Below are positions 22,441 through 31,972 of a DNA stretch of 64,000 nucleotides, piece after piece. A model generated the notes under the pieces. It was not told the DNA's origin. It saw only the letters and a program-made list of their open reading frames with translations, and did no database searches. The stretch is from Bog-113 sp963752695 (GTDB taxonomy: Bacteria; Acidobacteriota; Terriglobia; Bryobacterales; Bryobacteraceae), in contig CAVVZB010000003.1 of NCBI GenBank assembly GCA_963752695.1, positions 1-64,000 on the forward strand, given 5' to 3'. Every line of letters starts with the position of its first letter. Position 1 is the stretch's first letter. The translations under genes were made by a program, and so were the position numbers.

Positions 22441-22798
22441 AGCGAAACGCAGCGAAGCTCGAAATCTGGAACACGAAGAGACTTCGGCCCATCCCGAAAA
22501 GACCGCCGTCCGCATTGACCGGCTGGTGCATGAGCGTCTCCGGCTTGGAATTCTTAGTGCACTTGCTGTGAACGAAAGTCTGACGTTTAACGATCTGAAG
22601 AAGCTTCTGGAGACCACCGACGGCAATCTGAGCGTCCATGCCAGACGATTGGAGGAGGCCGGCTACCTTTCCTGCCAAAAGGGGTTCGATGGCCGTGTAC
22701 CCCGCACCGAGTATCGCCTGCTGCCCGACGGCCGGTCCGCGCTCGAAAAGTATCTCAATCACATGGAATCTCTGATCCGGGCAACCCGCAAGGGATAA
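22430..22798 (+). CDS. Winged-helix transcriptional regulator (HTH_34 type)
   Basis: The core (RLVHERLRLGILSALAVNESLTFNDLKKLLETTDGNLSVHARRLEEAGYLSCQKGFDGRVPRTEYRLLPDGRSALEKYL) is a MarR-like winged helix of the HTH_34 kind, with recognition helix GNLSVHARRLEEAGY. A polar 25-residue tail precedes it. It is cotranscribed with the upstream membrane protein, which it may regulate or sense through. Confidence 0.83.
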   Translation: MAAKAKRSEARNLEHEETSAHPEKTAVRIDRLVHERLRLGILSALAVNESLTFNDLKKLLETTDGNLSVHARRLEEAGYLSCQKGFDGRVPRTEYRLLPDGRSALEKYLNHMESLIRATRKG

Positions 22799-22840
22799 CT
22801 CCCTGGGTATCACGCCTCTATAAGCCTGCCTATCTACTTT

Positions 22841-23560
22841 ATGATACAAAGCAGTTCACCCATTCACACCGCCATCATCATGGATGGCAATGGCCGCTGG
22901 GCGCAGAACCGCGGACTGCCGCGCTGCCTGGGTCACCGCCGGGGGGCCCAAGCTCTGCGCCGTGTTGTGGAAGCCGCGCCTGCGTTCGGTGTCCGGCTGC
23001 TGACGCTCTACGCTTTCTCGGCCGATAACTGGAATCGTCCGCGCGACGAAGTCGAAAGTCTGATGGCGCTGCTCGCCGATCAGTTGCGTGAGCAAGCCCG
23101 AACCTGCCAGTCCCAAGGAGTGCGGATGGAGATGATCGGGAGGCGCGATCGCCTACCCGTTTCTGTCGTCCAGGCGGCCGCGTTCGCCGAGGACCTCACG
23201 TCCAGCGGCACGCGTCTGCACTTGCGGCTGGCAATCGACTACTCGGCCCGCGCTTCGATCCGCGGCTCGGCGGTGGGCGAAGATGTCGACCTGCTGATCC
23301 GCACCGGCGGCGAACAACGCCTCAGCGATTTCCTGCTTTGGGAATGCGCCTACGCGGAATTATTCTTCACCCCCTGCCTTTGGCCGGACTTTGGGCCGGA
23401 AGAGTTGTCCGCCGCCGTCCACACATTCCGCGCGCGCCATCGCCGCTTCGGATCGATCGCGCCAGAATCACAGATTCCCGATTCCACTTTGGGAGAATTG
23501 GAAGCGCCGGATGCCCCAGCCTTTATTTGTCAGCTTCGAAGGGATCGATGGTTGCGGTAA
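22841..23560 (+). CDS. uppS: Undecaprenyl diphosphate synthase
   Basis: This cis-prenyltransferase extends farnesyl diphosphate with isopentenyl units to make the lipid carrier for peptidoglycan. Signature residues are intact: IIMDGNGRWAQ with the catalytic Asp (15), GHRRGAQALRRVV, SADNWNRP, and the C-terminal LLIRTGGEQRLSDFLLWECAYAELFF with conserved RTGGExRxS. At 239 residues it is of normal length, although the last 30 residues diverge. The tmk start codon (23511) lies inside its 3' end, a 50-bp overlap that suggests tight coupling. Confidence 0.93.
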   Translation: MIQSSSPIHTAIIMDGNGRWAQNRGLPRCLGHRRGAQALRRVVEAAPAFGVRLLTLYAFSADNWNRPRDEVESLMALLADQLREQARTCQSQGVRMEMIGRRDRLPVSVVQAAAFAEDLTSSGTRLHLRLAIDYSARASIRGSAVGEDVDLLIRTGGEQRLSDFLLWECAYAELFFTPCLWPDFGPEELSAAVHTFRARHRRFGSIAPESQIPDSTLGELEAPDAPAFICQLRRDRWLR

Positions 23561-24146
23561 AACGACGCAACTCACCCTGCTCGCGGAGCGGTTGCGCGCC
23601 GAAGGGCGCGAAGTCGTGACCACCTTCGAGCCTGGTGGGACGGACACGGGAAATGCCATTCGCGCATTGCTCTTGAACTCTCGTAGCCATCTCGATCCAA
23701 GCACCGAGTTGCTACTCTTCTTCGCCAGCCGTGCTCAAAACGTGGCCGAAGTGATCGTTCCCGCGCTGCGCCGCAACGCTGTTGTGCTCTGTGACCGGTT
23801 CACCGATTCCACTGTTGTCTATCAAGGCGCGGGCCGCGGCTTTGACGTAAAAAGCATTGCCGACTTGAACCTTGTCGCCTGCGGTGCGCTTATCCCGGAT
23901 CTAACGCTGCTGCTGGATATCGATGCCGAACTCAGCGTCACGCGCGCACGCGTCCGCACCGCGCAGGCGGGTTCCGGCGAGACGCGCATGGAACAGGAAT
24001 GTCTTCCGTTTTTCGAGCGTGTTCGCGCCGCGTATTTGAAGCTGGCCGCCACCGACAGTTCCCGTGTGCGGCTGGTGGATGCCCGCGCTTCCATTGCAAC
24101 TGTCGCCGGTTCGGTCTGGGAGCAGGTGCGTCCGCATGTTCGATAA
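23511..24146 (+). CDS. tmk: Thymidylate kinase
   Basis: Tmk phosphorylates dTMP to dTDP. The P-loop is FEGIDGCGKTTQ near the N-terminus, the DR motif is VVLCDRFTDSTVVYQGAGRG, and TTFEPGGT is the substrate-side motif. The LID region (RVRTAQAGSGETRMEQE) is Arg-containing. The 211-residue length is typical. ATG 23511 gives the normal MPQPLFVSFEG start. The stop overlaps holB by 11 bp; tmk-holB neighbours are common in bacteria. Confidence 0.95.
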   Translation: MPQPLFVSFEGIDGCGKTTQLTLLAERLRAEGREVVTTFEPGGTDTGNAIRALLLNSRSHLDPSTELLLFFASRAQNVAEVIVPALRRNAVVLCDRFTDSTVVYQGAGRGFDVKSIADLNLVACGALIPDLTLLLDIDAELSVTRARVRTAQAGSGETRMEQECLPFFERVRAAYLKLAATDSSRVRLVDARASIATVAGSVWEQVRPHVR

Positions 24147-25188
24147 CTACTGGGGCAACCAGCACGTCGTGCGCGTCCTGCGCGGCATGATTGCGTGCGA
24201 CCGCATCCCGCAAACACTTTTGTTTTCCGGACCGGCAGGTGTCGGTAAGGCTACTCTCGCCCGGCGCTTCGCACAAGCCTTGCTTCCCAATCCCGCGTGG
24301 ATTGAGCGTGACGACTTGAGTCTGGCGGAGAACCGGAATACCGTGAGCGGGCGCGAAAAGTGGCCGGCTGATAAGCGCAACGAAGATCCGCTGCTCTTCT
24401 CTACGCATCCCGATTTCGTCACTTTCCCTCCGGATGGTCCCCTGCGGCAGCTGAGCATTCCCCAGATGCGAGCCTTGAAAGAACGTGCGCAATTCCTGCC
24501 AAACGCTGGAAAGCGCCGGGTCTTTCTGATCGACCACATCGACCGCTCCGGCGATCAGGCCGCCAATTCGCTTCTGAAGATCTTGGAAGAGCCGCCGCCT
24601 TATCTGGTCCTGATCGCGACCGCCGAAAACGCGTATGATCTGCTGCCCACTATTCGCTCGCGTTCGGTGATGTTTCAGTTTTCCCCTCTGCCCGATGCCG
24701 AAATGCGGGAGTTCGCCGCGGCCCGCGGCCTATCCGACGTGGAGCGCCGCCTGGCACTGGCGCAAGGGAGTCCCGGGCTCGCGCTCTCTCTCGATCTTGA
24801 GGTCTACGCCAAACGCCGCGGCGCCATGGTGCTTCTTCTCGAAGTCATCGCCGGGACCAAGCCCTTCGCTTCCTGGATTCCGGTATCCGAGACCATCGGC
24901 CGGAGCAAGAACGAAAAGCTCGAAATCTATCTCAAGCTGATTTACGAATTGTTTCGAGACTTACTCTTAATCGCGACCGGGCGCGAGACCGCGATTCGCA
25001 ACCAGGACCTGAAACGCGAACTGACCGGCCTATCGCCGCACTTTCCAGCCGAACGCATCGTCGCGGCGGTTCCACATCTCGATACGCTCGTCGAACTGGT
25101 GCGTCGCAATATCCAGAAAGTCATTGCTCTCGATAACTTGATCCTGGAACTCCAGCGTCAGCCAACCGCTTTCTCCAGAAGCTCGTAA
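24136..25188 (+). CDS. holB: DNA polymerase III delta' subunit
   Basis: HolB is a clamp-loader AAA+ subunit. The N-terminal MFDNYWGNQHVVRVLRGMI and TLLFSGPAGVGKATLARRFAQAL carry a Walker A, and RRVFLIDHIDRSGDQAANSLLKILEEPPPYLVLIATAEN has the Walker B region and the SRC-like region (TIRSRSVMFQF). The zinc-binding cysteines of canonical delta' are absent. The insertion with LSLAENRNTVSGREKWPADKRNEDP replaces the usual Cys cluster. It overlaps aroA convergently by 31 bp. Confidence 0.88.
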   Translation: MFDNYWGNQHVVRVLRGMIACDRIPQTLLFSGPAGVGKATLARRFAQALLPNPAWIERDDLSLAENRNTVSGREKWPADKRNEDPLLFSTHPDFVTFPPDGPLRQLSIPQMRALKERAQFLPNAGKRRVFLIDHIDRSGDQAANSLLKILEEPPPYLVLIATAENAYDLLPTIRSRSVMFQFSPLPDAEMREFAAARGLSDVERRLALAQGSPGLALSLDLEVYAKRRGAMVLLLEVIAGTKPFASWIPVSETIGRSKNEKLEIYLKLIYELFRDLLLIATGRETAIRNQDLKRELTGLSPHFPAERIVAAVPHLDTLVELVRRNIQKVIALDNLILELQRQPTAFSRSS

Positions 25189-26438
25189 AACTCAGGGAAT
25201 GAGACGGACGCGGCCTCCGCGTTATCTATGGTGGTCGGTCCATCCGCGGTGAGAGCGGCAATCGCGAACGCCATGGCAATGCGGTGATCCCCGAACGAAT
25301 CGACCCGCGCGCCACGGAAGCGCTGACGTCCCTGAATCACCATCCCGTCCGGAGTTTCGCTGACCTCCACTCCCATCAGGCGCAGGTTTCCCACCACCGT
25401 CGCGATCCGGTCCGTTTCTTTCACCCGTAACTCCGCCGCATCCCGAATTACCAGGCCTTCTTGGCTGACCGCGCCCAGCACTGCCAGCACCGGAATCTCA
25501 TCGATCAACGCGGCCGCCATTTCGCCTTCAATGACGCCCCCGCGAATCGGCCCGTGAGTGACTTGCAGGTCCCCAGCCGGTTCGCCATTGCTTTGGTCCA
25601 TATTGACGATGCGGATCTTCGCACCGGCGGAGAGCAGAAAATCGAGCAGCATGGAACGCGTGGGGTTCAGTCCCACCCCGCGCAGCGTCAGGTCCGAGCC
25701 CGGAACGATGAGAGCCGCTACTAGGAAGAAGGCGGCGGACGACAGATCCGAGGGCACCAGCAACTCGCGGCCGGTAAGCGCCGGGCGTCCCATTAAGGTG
25801 ATCACGCGGCGGCTGATTTCGATCTCCGCGCCAAATTCGCGCAGGGCAATCTCGGAATGGTCGCGCGTCCGCATGGGCTCGCGCACCACTGTTTGGCCCT
25901 GGCAGAAGAGCCCCGCAAACAGCACGCATGTCTTGACCTGCGCGCTCGCCATCGGCAGTGTGTAATCGAGCGCTTTTAGATTTCGCCCGTGTATCTTGAG
26001 CGGTGGATATCGCTCAAGCCGCGCCTCAATCGACGCACCCATCGCGCTCAATGGGCGAATGATGCGATCCATGGGACGTTGCGATAGGGATTCGTCGCCC
26101 ACCACGCGGCTGGAGAATCGCTGTGCCGCTAGAGGACCCGCCAGCATTCGTATCGCGGACCCCGAGTTTCCGGCATCTAAATCGGTAGGAGGTTCCTCCC
26201 AACCGTCCAGGCCCTGACCGTGAATGGTGACTTTGTTTCCTTCCACCTCCGCTGCGATGCCTAGGGCGCGCACGGCTCCAAGTGTCGAATGGCAATCGGC
26301 GCCAGTCGAGTAATTGTGGATGATGCTGGCGCCGTTGGCGAGCGAAGCCAAAATCGCATAGCGATGCGAGATGGACTTATCGCCCGGCAAGGTGAGGGCG
26401 CCCAGGAGCCTTCCGGCTGGATGGATCGTTTTTTCCAT
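25158..26438 (-). CDS. aroA: EPSP synthase (3-phosphoshikimate 1-carboxyvinyltransferase)
   Basis: AroA joins shikimate-3-phosphate and PEP in aromatic amino acid synthesis. Signatures: LPGDKSISHRYAIL, DAGNSGSAIRMLAG, DESLSQRPMDRIIRPL, PMASAQVKTCVLFAGL, REPMRTRDHSE, IDEIPVLAVLGA, ELRVKETDRIATVV and FGDHRIAMAFAIAAL. The sequence resembles the class II branch more than the E. coli-type class I branch, judging by QRPM and RTRDHSE. Start ATG 26438 (MEKTIHPAG) is chosen; an upstream extension would be Arg/Ser-rich and unlike the family. It is divergent from the act operon. Confidence 0.95.
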   Translation of the reverse strand: MEKTIHPAGRLLGALTLPGDKSISHRYAILASLANGASIIHNYSTGADCHSTLGAVRALGIAAEVEGNKVTIHGQGLDGWEEPPTDLDAGNSGSAIRMLAGPLAAQRFSSRVVGDESLSQRPMDRIIRPLSAMGASIEARLERYPPLKIHGRNLKALDYTLPMASAQVKTCVLFAGLFCQGQTVVREPMRTRDHSEIALREFGAEIEISRRVITLMGRPALTGRELLVPSDLSSAAFFLVAALIVPGSDLTLRGVGLNPTRSMLLDFLLSAGAKIRIVNMDQSNGEPAGDLQVTHGPIRGGVIEGEMAAALIDEIPVLAVLGAVSQEGLVIRDAAELRVKETDRIATVVGNLRLMGVEVSETPDGMVIQGRQRFRGARVDSFGDHRIAMAFAIAALTADGPTTIDNAEAASVSFPEFYELLEKAVG

Positions 26439-26718
26439 GACTTGTGTGGCGATCGAACGAAATTCGAACCCAATGACGAGCGATTCCGAACGTTCCGCCT
26501 CCAGTTTCGCGCATCTCGCGAACCCCGATGAATTGGCGTGCGGTACAGTGTTCTTTCGGGTTGGGGGACGCTGGCCGATGTTGGGGCGATTCGGTGTACC
26601 GGGCGGTGGCCGGTCCGTTGAAGCGCGACTGAACACCATTCGCCGTAGGTCAACGGCGCGGGCTGCTGCGCAAGGGCCATTTACACCTGGTTTAGTGACG
26701 TTCGATGAGAAAGATCAT
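26439..26718. other. Divergent regulatory region of aroA and the act operon
   Basis: No gene is seen on either strand that I would accept. The interval should carry the aroA promoter (minus) and the act promoter (plus), but no convincing -35/-10 pair stands out. A possible leader peptide begins at 26719. Confidence 0.45.
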
Positions 26719-26817
26719 ATGTTTAACGCGGAAAAACGCTCAGGAGGACTTGTGAGCGCCCTGTGGAGTTCGGCTTCGTTTCTGAAATGGGCAATAATAC
26801 TGGATTGGAAATCTTAA
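26719..26817 (+). CDS. Possible 32-residue leader peptide of the act operon
   Basis: ATG 26719 opens a 32-codon frame ending 9 bp before actA. The second half is hydrophobic and Trp-rich (SALWSSASFLKWAIILDWKS). An internal GTG (26752) has AGGAGG at 26742-26747, so a 21-residue version is equally possible. Tight spacing to actA suggests translational coupling. There is no recognised homologue, and the true role, if any, is unknown. Confidence 0.33.
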   Translation: MFNAEKRSGGLVSALWSSASFLKWAIILDWKS

Positions 26818-26826
26818 GGACGGTTA

Positions 26827-27510
26827 ATGCCCCAGATTTTTCACTACAGTTCGAATAAGCTTTGGAAGGTCGGGATTATCGTAGGCCTGCTTACGGTTGG
26901 CTGTCTCGGCGTCGTCGCGTTTGAAATAGGCTCGGATTCTTCCTACGCCACCCGTCAGGGCGAGTTTCGCGAACAACCGGTTCCGTTCAGCCACACGCAC
27001 CACGTTGGATCGATGGGCATCGATTGCCGCTATTGCCACACCTCGGTGGAGACTTCCTGGTTTGCCAACGTGCCTCCCACCAAGACGTGCATGAATTGCC
27101 ACTCGCAGATTTGGGTGAATAGCCCGACGCTTGAACCGGTACGCGCCAGTTATCGCACCGATCAATCCATTCAGTGGACCAAGGTGCACGATCTCCCGGA
27201 TTTCGTCTTTTTCAATCACAGCATCCACATCAAGAAGGGCGTCGGGTGCGAAACTTGCCACGGCCGCGTGGACCAGATGCCGCTCATGTATCAGCATGCT
27301 TCACTCGAGATGAGCTGGTGCTTGGACTGTCATCGCAATCCCGCAAAGTATGTCCGGCCCCGGGAACTGGTCACCAAAATGGGTTATGATCCGGCCCGTG
27401 ACGCTGGCCCCGAGTTTGGCGACCATCCCGATCAATTAACGGTCGGCACGAAACTGATGAAGCAATATCATATTCAGAAATTGGACACCTGCTACACCTG
27501 CCACCGATGA
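26827..27510 (+). CDS. actA: Alternative complex III subunit ActA, pentahaem cytochrome c
   Basis: ActA is anchored by one N-terminal helix (VGIIVGLLTVGCLGVVAFEI) and carries five haem-binding CxxCH motifs: CRYCH, CMNCH, CETCH, CLDCH and CYTCH. His-rich FSHTHHVG and FFNHSIHIKKG provide distal ligands. The layout matches the ACIII pentahaem subunit, which helps carry electrons from quinol oxidation to the next cytochrome. aaggac precedes the ATG. It overlaps actB by 4 bp. Confidence 0.93.
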   Translation: MPQIFHYSSNKLWKVGIIVGLLTVGCLGVVAFEIGSDSSYATRQGEFREQPVPFSHTHHVGSMGIDCRYCHTSVETSWFANVPPTKTCMNCHSQIWVNSPTLEPVRASYRTDQSIQWTKVHDLPDFVFFNHSIHIKKGVGCETCHGRVDQMPLMYQHASLEMSWCLDCHRNPAKYVRPRELVTKMGYDPARDAGPEFGDHPDQLTVGTKLMKQYHIQKLDTCYTCHR

Positions 27511-30500
27511 GCCCACACGAAGAACCACTCGACCTAGAGTCGATTCGCAAGCGCCTTGACGGGGCCAAAGGCCGGGACTACTGGCGCAGCCTGGAGGAGA
27601 TTGCCTCTACCGATGGATTCCAGGATTTCCTGCACCGTGAGTTCCCGCGGCAGGCGTCCGAGTGGGAAGATGGCGAAGGCCGTCGGGACTTCCTCAAGCT
27701 GATGACGGCGTCACTCGCGTTAGCTGGATTGGGCGCGTGTACCAAACAGCCGACTGAGTTCATCATGCCGTACGTGACTCAGCCCGAAACGCTGATCCCA
27801 GGCAAGCCCCAATTTTACGCGAGCGCATTTACCCTGGGCGGATATGCGACTGGCATTTTAGTGGAGAGCAACGAAGGCCGCCCCACCAAAATCGAAGGTA
27901 ACCCGCAGCACCCGGCCAGTCTCGGGTCTACCGATGTCGCTACCCAGGCATCGGTCCTGAACGTGTACGATCCGGACCGCTCCCAGACCGTCAACTTCTT
28001 AGGCGAGATTCGCTCCTACGGTTCCTTCCTGACCGTCTTCAAAGATGTAGCCGCCGAACAAATCGGCAAGCAGGGCGCAGGGCTTCGCATCCTCACGGAA
28101 ACGATCACTTCTCCATCCCTGGGCGCGCAAATGAAGGATCTTCTCGCCAGCTATCCAGGCGCAAAGTGGATCCAGTGGGACCCGATCGGGCTCGGGCGCC
28201 GCGAAGGTACGCGCCTCGCGTTCGGCGCTTACGCAAATCCGATTTATAAGTTCGAAGCCGCCGACGTAGTTTTGTCGCTTGACGCCGACTTCCTTTGTAC
28301 CGGTCCCGGCAACGTTCGCTACGCGCGCGACTTTATGTCACGCCGTCGCGCGCGCGAAGGCAAGTTCGACATGAACCGCCTCTATGTCGTGGAAGCGACT
28401 CCTACCCCGACCGGCGGCAAGGCGGACCATCGCTGGCCCTTGCGTCCGTCCGACGTCGAGCCGTTTGCGCGAGAATTGGCCGCCGCCGTGGGCAGTCCCG
28501 GCACCTCCGCAACTAGCAAGTTTGCAAATCAAAATTGGTTTAGCGCCGTGGTTGCGGATTTGCAGGCTCACAAAGGCGCCAGCATCGTAATCGCCGGTGA
28601 GAACCAAAGCGCCGCCGTTCACGCGCTTGCTTTCGCTATCAACGAATCGCTCGGAAATCTAGGCAAGACCGTCTTGCTTACCGATCCGGTGGAAGCGTCC
28701 CCGGCCGACCAGCTTGCCGGGCTGAAACAGCTTTGCGGCGATCTGGATTCTGGCGCGGTGGACGTTTTGATGATCGTGGGAGGCAATCCGGTCTTCAATG
28801 CTCCCGCCGATCTTGATTTCAAAAACAAAATTCAAAAAGCCCGTCTCCGTGTGCGTCTCGGTTTGCATGACGACGAAACTTCCGAGTACTGCCAGTGGCA
28901 CATCCCGCAAGCAAGCGAACTTGAGATGTGGGGCGATGCCCGCGCTCATGACGGCACTGTTAGCTTCATTCAGCCGTTGATTGTTCCGCTTTACAACGGG
29001 AAATCCCCAGCCGAGTTTCTCGCCGCCCTCACCGAAAATCCGGAACAGTCCGGCTACGACCTTACGCGCGCTTACTGGACCAAGCAACACGCCGGAACCG
29101 ACTTCGAAGCTTGGTGGCGGCGCTCTGTACACGACGGTCTAGTGGCTGACTCCGCATTACCTACCCGCGCCATGACAGGCGCCAAAGTTCCTCCGCCCTC
29201 GAACGCTGCTGCCTCGTCTGGAATCGAAGTCGCTTTTTTCGCTGATCCTTATATCTACGACGGTCGCTTTGCCAATAACGGCTGGCTTCAGGAATTGCCG
29301 CGTCCCATGACGAAGTTAACGTGGGACAACGCGGCCCTCATGAGCATCCCGACCGCGAACCGCTTGAGGTTGTGGAGTGAGGATCAGGTCGAACTGAAAC
29401 ACAACGGACGCACGGTGTGGGCTTCCGTCTGGGTGCAGCCCGGTCAGCCCGATGACGCTATCGCCGTTCATATGGGTTTTGGACGTACGCGCTCCGGCCG
29501 TGCAGGCAATGGCGCCGGCTTCAACGCGTATCAAATCTGGGACTCAGCCAACACTACGTTCGCTTCCAATGTCGAGGTGCGCAATCTTAATCGCAAATAC
29601 TCCATTGCGGCCACCCAGCATCACTACCTGATCGAGCAGACGAGCCTTGAAGGTAACGATGCTCGCAAGACCGGCAATAGTGACTTCGAGGCCGGTGAAG
29701 CGCAACTGCGCGGCATCATGCGCTCGTTCCCGGTCGAGGAGTACAAGAAAAACCCCGAGATCGTTGCCGAGCGCGGAGAGCAGCCGCCCAAAGGTCTCAC
29801 CATCTACCCCGATAAGTGGAAATACAAAGGCTATGCCTGGGCAATGGCCATCGATCTCACCGCGTGCATTGGCTGTAACGCTTGTGTAGCCGCATGCCAG
29901 TCGGAAAACAACATCGCGGTGGTCGGTAAGAAGCAAGTTCTGAACACTCGCGAGATGCATTGGATCCGCGTGGATCGTTACTGGGAAGGTTCGACCGAGA
30001 ATCCCACCGCGCACTTCCAACCAGTTCCCTGCATGCAATGCGAAAATGCACCTTGCGAAGTCGTTTGCCCGGTTGCCGCCACGGTTCATGACCAGGACGG
30101 AATCAATAACATGGTCTATAACCGTTGCGTGGGTACAAGATATTGTTCGAATAACTGTCCCTACAAGGTGCGCCGGTTTAACTTCCTCTTGTATTCGGAT
30201 TACGTGACCGAGTCGACCAAGCTGCAGAAAAACCCTGATGTTTCGGTCCGCAGCCGTGGCGTCATGGAAAAGTGCACCTATTGCACACAGCGCATTCAGT
30301 ACGCCAAAATCATGGCGGAGCGTGAAGAGCGCTCCATCCGCGACGGCGAGGTGGTAACTGCGTGCGAGGCGGCTTGTCCTACTCAAGCCATCATCTTCGG
30401 CGACCAGAATGATCCCGATAGCCGCGTCACCAAGGCCAAGAAAACCGAGTTAAATTACGGAATGCTCGCTGACCTCAATACCCGCCCGCGCACCACCTAT

Positions 30501-30557
30501 CTGGCCGAGCTGCGCAACCCAAACCCGGCAATTGATACGCACGGAAAGAAGAGTTAG
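27507..30557 (+). CDS. actB: Alternative complex III subunit ActB, iron-sulfur protein
   Basis: This 1016-residue fusion holds a Tat-type motif (GRRDFLKLM, about 58-66), a molybdopterin-oxidoreductase-like domain without obvious cofactor ligands (about 90-730), and a C-terminal four-cluster ferredoxin part (about 770-960): CIGCNACVAACQ, CMQCENAPCEVVCP, CVGTRYCSNNCPYKVRRF and CTYCTQRI...CEAACP. ACIII from Rhodothermus and Flavobacterium has the same fusion. ActB relays electrons across the outer membrane-side face. ATGA overlap with actA. Confidence 0.94.
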   Translation: MSPHEEPLDLESIRKRLDGAKGRDYWRSLEEIASTDGFQDFLHREFPRQASEWEDGEGRRDFLKLMTASLALAGLGACTKQPTEFIMPYVTQPETLIPGKPQFYASAFTLGGYATGILVESNEGRPTKIEGNPQHPASLGSTDVATQASVLNVYDPDRSQTVNFLGEIRSYGSFLTVFKDVAAEQIGKQGAGLRILTETITSPSLGAQMKDLLASYPGAKWIQWDPIGLGRREGTRLAFGAYANPIYKFEAADVVLSLDADFLCTGPGNVRYARDFMSRRRAREGKFDMNRLYVVEATPTPTGGKADHRWPLRPSDVEPFARELAAAVGSPGTSATSKFANQNWFSAVVADLQAHKGASIVIAGENQSAAVHALAFAINESLGNLGKTVLLTDPVEASPADQLAGLKQLCGDLDSGAVDVLMIVGGNPVFNAPADLDFKNKIQKARLRVRLGLHDDETSEYCQWHIPQASELEMWGDARAHDGTVSFIQPLIVPLYNGKSPAEFLAALTENPEQSGYDLTRAYWTKQHAGTDFEAWWRRSVHDGLVADSALPTRAMTGAKVPPPSNAAASSGIEVAFFADPYIYDGRFANNGWLQELPRPMTKLTWDNAALMSIPTANRLRLWSEDQVELKHNGRTVWASVWVQPGQPDDAIAVHMGFGRTRSGRAGNGAGFNAYQIWDSANTTFASNVEVRNLNRKYSIAATQHHYLIEQTSLEGNDARKTGNSDFEAGEAQLRGIMRSFPVEEYKKNPEIVAERGEQPPKGLTIYPDKWKYKGYAWAMAIDLTACIGCNACVAACQSENNIAVVGKKQVLNTREMHWIRVDRYWEGSTENPTAHFQPVPCMQCENAPCEVVCPVAATVHDQDGINNMVYNRCVGTRYCSNNCPYKVRRFNFLLYSDYVTESTKLQKNPDVSVRSRGVMEKCTYCTQRIQYAKIMAEREERSIRDGEVVTACEAACPTQAIIFGDQNDPDSRVTKAKKTELNYGMLADLNTRPRTTYLAELRNPNPAIDTHGKKS

Positions 30558-30574
30558 AAGACGAGAGTTAGGCA

Positions 30575-31972
30575 ATGGCAAAGACACCCGTCACTCAGGA
30601 AAAAACTTTAGAAGTCGCCCCGGTCATTGCGCCGGATTCTACTCTTGCGTCGGTTACCGACAAGATCGCCGGTATCGTTCTGCGTCGCAAGACCTCGCTC
30701 GCGTGGCTTCTGGGACTTGCGTTTTTCTTCCTATTGCTTCAGTGCCTGCTGGTCGCCGTGAGCTACCTATTGTTTAAAGGTACCGGCATCTGGGGCCTGA
30801 ACATCCCCATCGGTTGGGGATTTGCAATCGTCAACTTCGTCTGGTGGATCGGTATCGGTCACGCGGGGACGCTCATCTCCGCAATTCTGCTGCTATTGAA
30901 TCAAAGCTGGCGCAACGCGATCAACCGATTTGCCGAGGCGATGACCATTTTCGCGGTCTGCTGCGCGGGCATGTTCCCTATCCTCCACATGGGCCGGTCC
31001 TGGATTGCTTACTGGCTTTTCCCGTACCCCAACACGATGGCGATCTGGCCGCAGTTCCGCAGCCCGTTGGCTTGGGATGTCTTCGCCGTCTCCACTTACT
31101 TCACCATTTCTCTCGTATTCTGGTATGTCGGCATGGTCCCCGATTTCGCATCTCTGCGCGACCAGGCCAAGTCGAAATGGCAACAAGTCTTTTATGGAAC
31201 GCTAGCCATGGGCTGGCGCGGTTCTGCATTCCACTGGGCCCGGTATGAAAAGGCCTCGCTTCTGCTCGCTGGGCTCTCGACGCCGCTCGTACTTTCCGTT
31301 CACAGCGTCATCAGCTTCGACTTCGCAATTTCCATCGTCCCGGGCTGGCATACCACGATCTTCCCGCCTTACTTCGTGGCTGGCGCTGTGTACGACGGCT
31401 TTGCCATGGTGCTTACCCTAATGATCCCCGTCCGCCGCTTTTACGGTCTTGAAGGGATGATCACGGAGCGCCACATCAATAACATGGCGAAAGTCATGCT
31501 GGCGACCGGATTGATCGTCGCTTATGGTTACGCGATGGAAGCGTTTTACTCCCTGGTCTATGCCGGAAATCACTATGAAAAGTTCATGATGCTGAACCGC
31601 ATGTTCGGTAATTACGGGTGGGCTTATTGGCTCTTGGTTGCCACGAACATCGCGATCCCGCAGTTCCTCTGGCTGTACAAGGTCCGCACCAATCTTGTGT
31701 GGTTATGGATCATCTGCATGGTGATCAACGTCGGCATGTGGATGGAGCGCTTCGTTATCGTTATCACCAGCCTGACGCGCGACTTTGTCCCGTCTTCCTG
31801 GGGCACTTACTGGCCAACCATCTGGGACTGGATGACTTACATCGGAACCATCGGTCTGTTCATGACCCTCATCTTCCTTTTTGTTCGAGTGCTGCCCATG
31901 ATCACGATGTTTGAGTTGAGAATGATTACTCCGAAAGCCCCGGCTAAGGGGCTGAAGGAGCCCGTAGCATGA
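30575..31972 (+). CDS. actC: Alternative complex III subunit ActC, NrfD-like
   Basis: This 465-residue NrfD/PsrC-type protein has about ten membrane helices; segments such as WGFAIVNFVWWIGIGHAGTLISAILLLL and GMFPILHMGRSWIAYWLFPYP match ActC. It forms a quinol-binding site and possibly a proton path with ActF. Its stop overlaps actD by 4 bp. A cytoplasmic N-tail of 30 residues precedes helix 1. Confidence 0.93.
   Translation: MAKTPVTQEKTLEVAPVIAPDSTLASVTDKIAGIVLRRKTSLAWLLGLAFFFLLLQCLLVAVSYLLFKGTGIWGLNIPIGWGFAIVNFVWWIGIGHAGTLISAILLLLNQSWRNAINRFAEAMTIFAVCCAGMFPILHMGRSWIAYWLFPYPNTMAIWPQFRSPLAWDVFAVSTYFTISLVFWYVGMVPDFASLRDQAKSKWQQVFYGTLAMGWRGSAFHWARYEKASLLLAGLSTPLVLSVHSVISFDFAISIVPGWHTTIFPPYFVAGAVYDGFAMVLTLMIPVRRFYGLEGMITERHINNMAKVMLATGLIVAYGYAMEAFYSLVYAGNHYEKFMMLNRMFGNYGWAYWLLVATNIAIPQFLWLYKVRTNLVWLWIICMVINVGMWMERFVIVITSLTRDFVPSSWGTYWPTIWDWMTYIGTIGLFMTLIFLFVRVLPMITMFELRMITPKAPAKGLKEPVA

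Noticed and set aside
29544..30386. 280-codon minus-strand frame opposite actB
   Set aside because: It lies wholly antisense to the conserved ferredoxin clusters and has no recognisable protein features.
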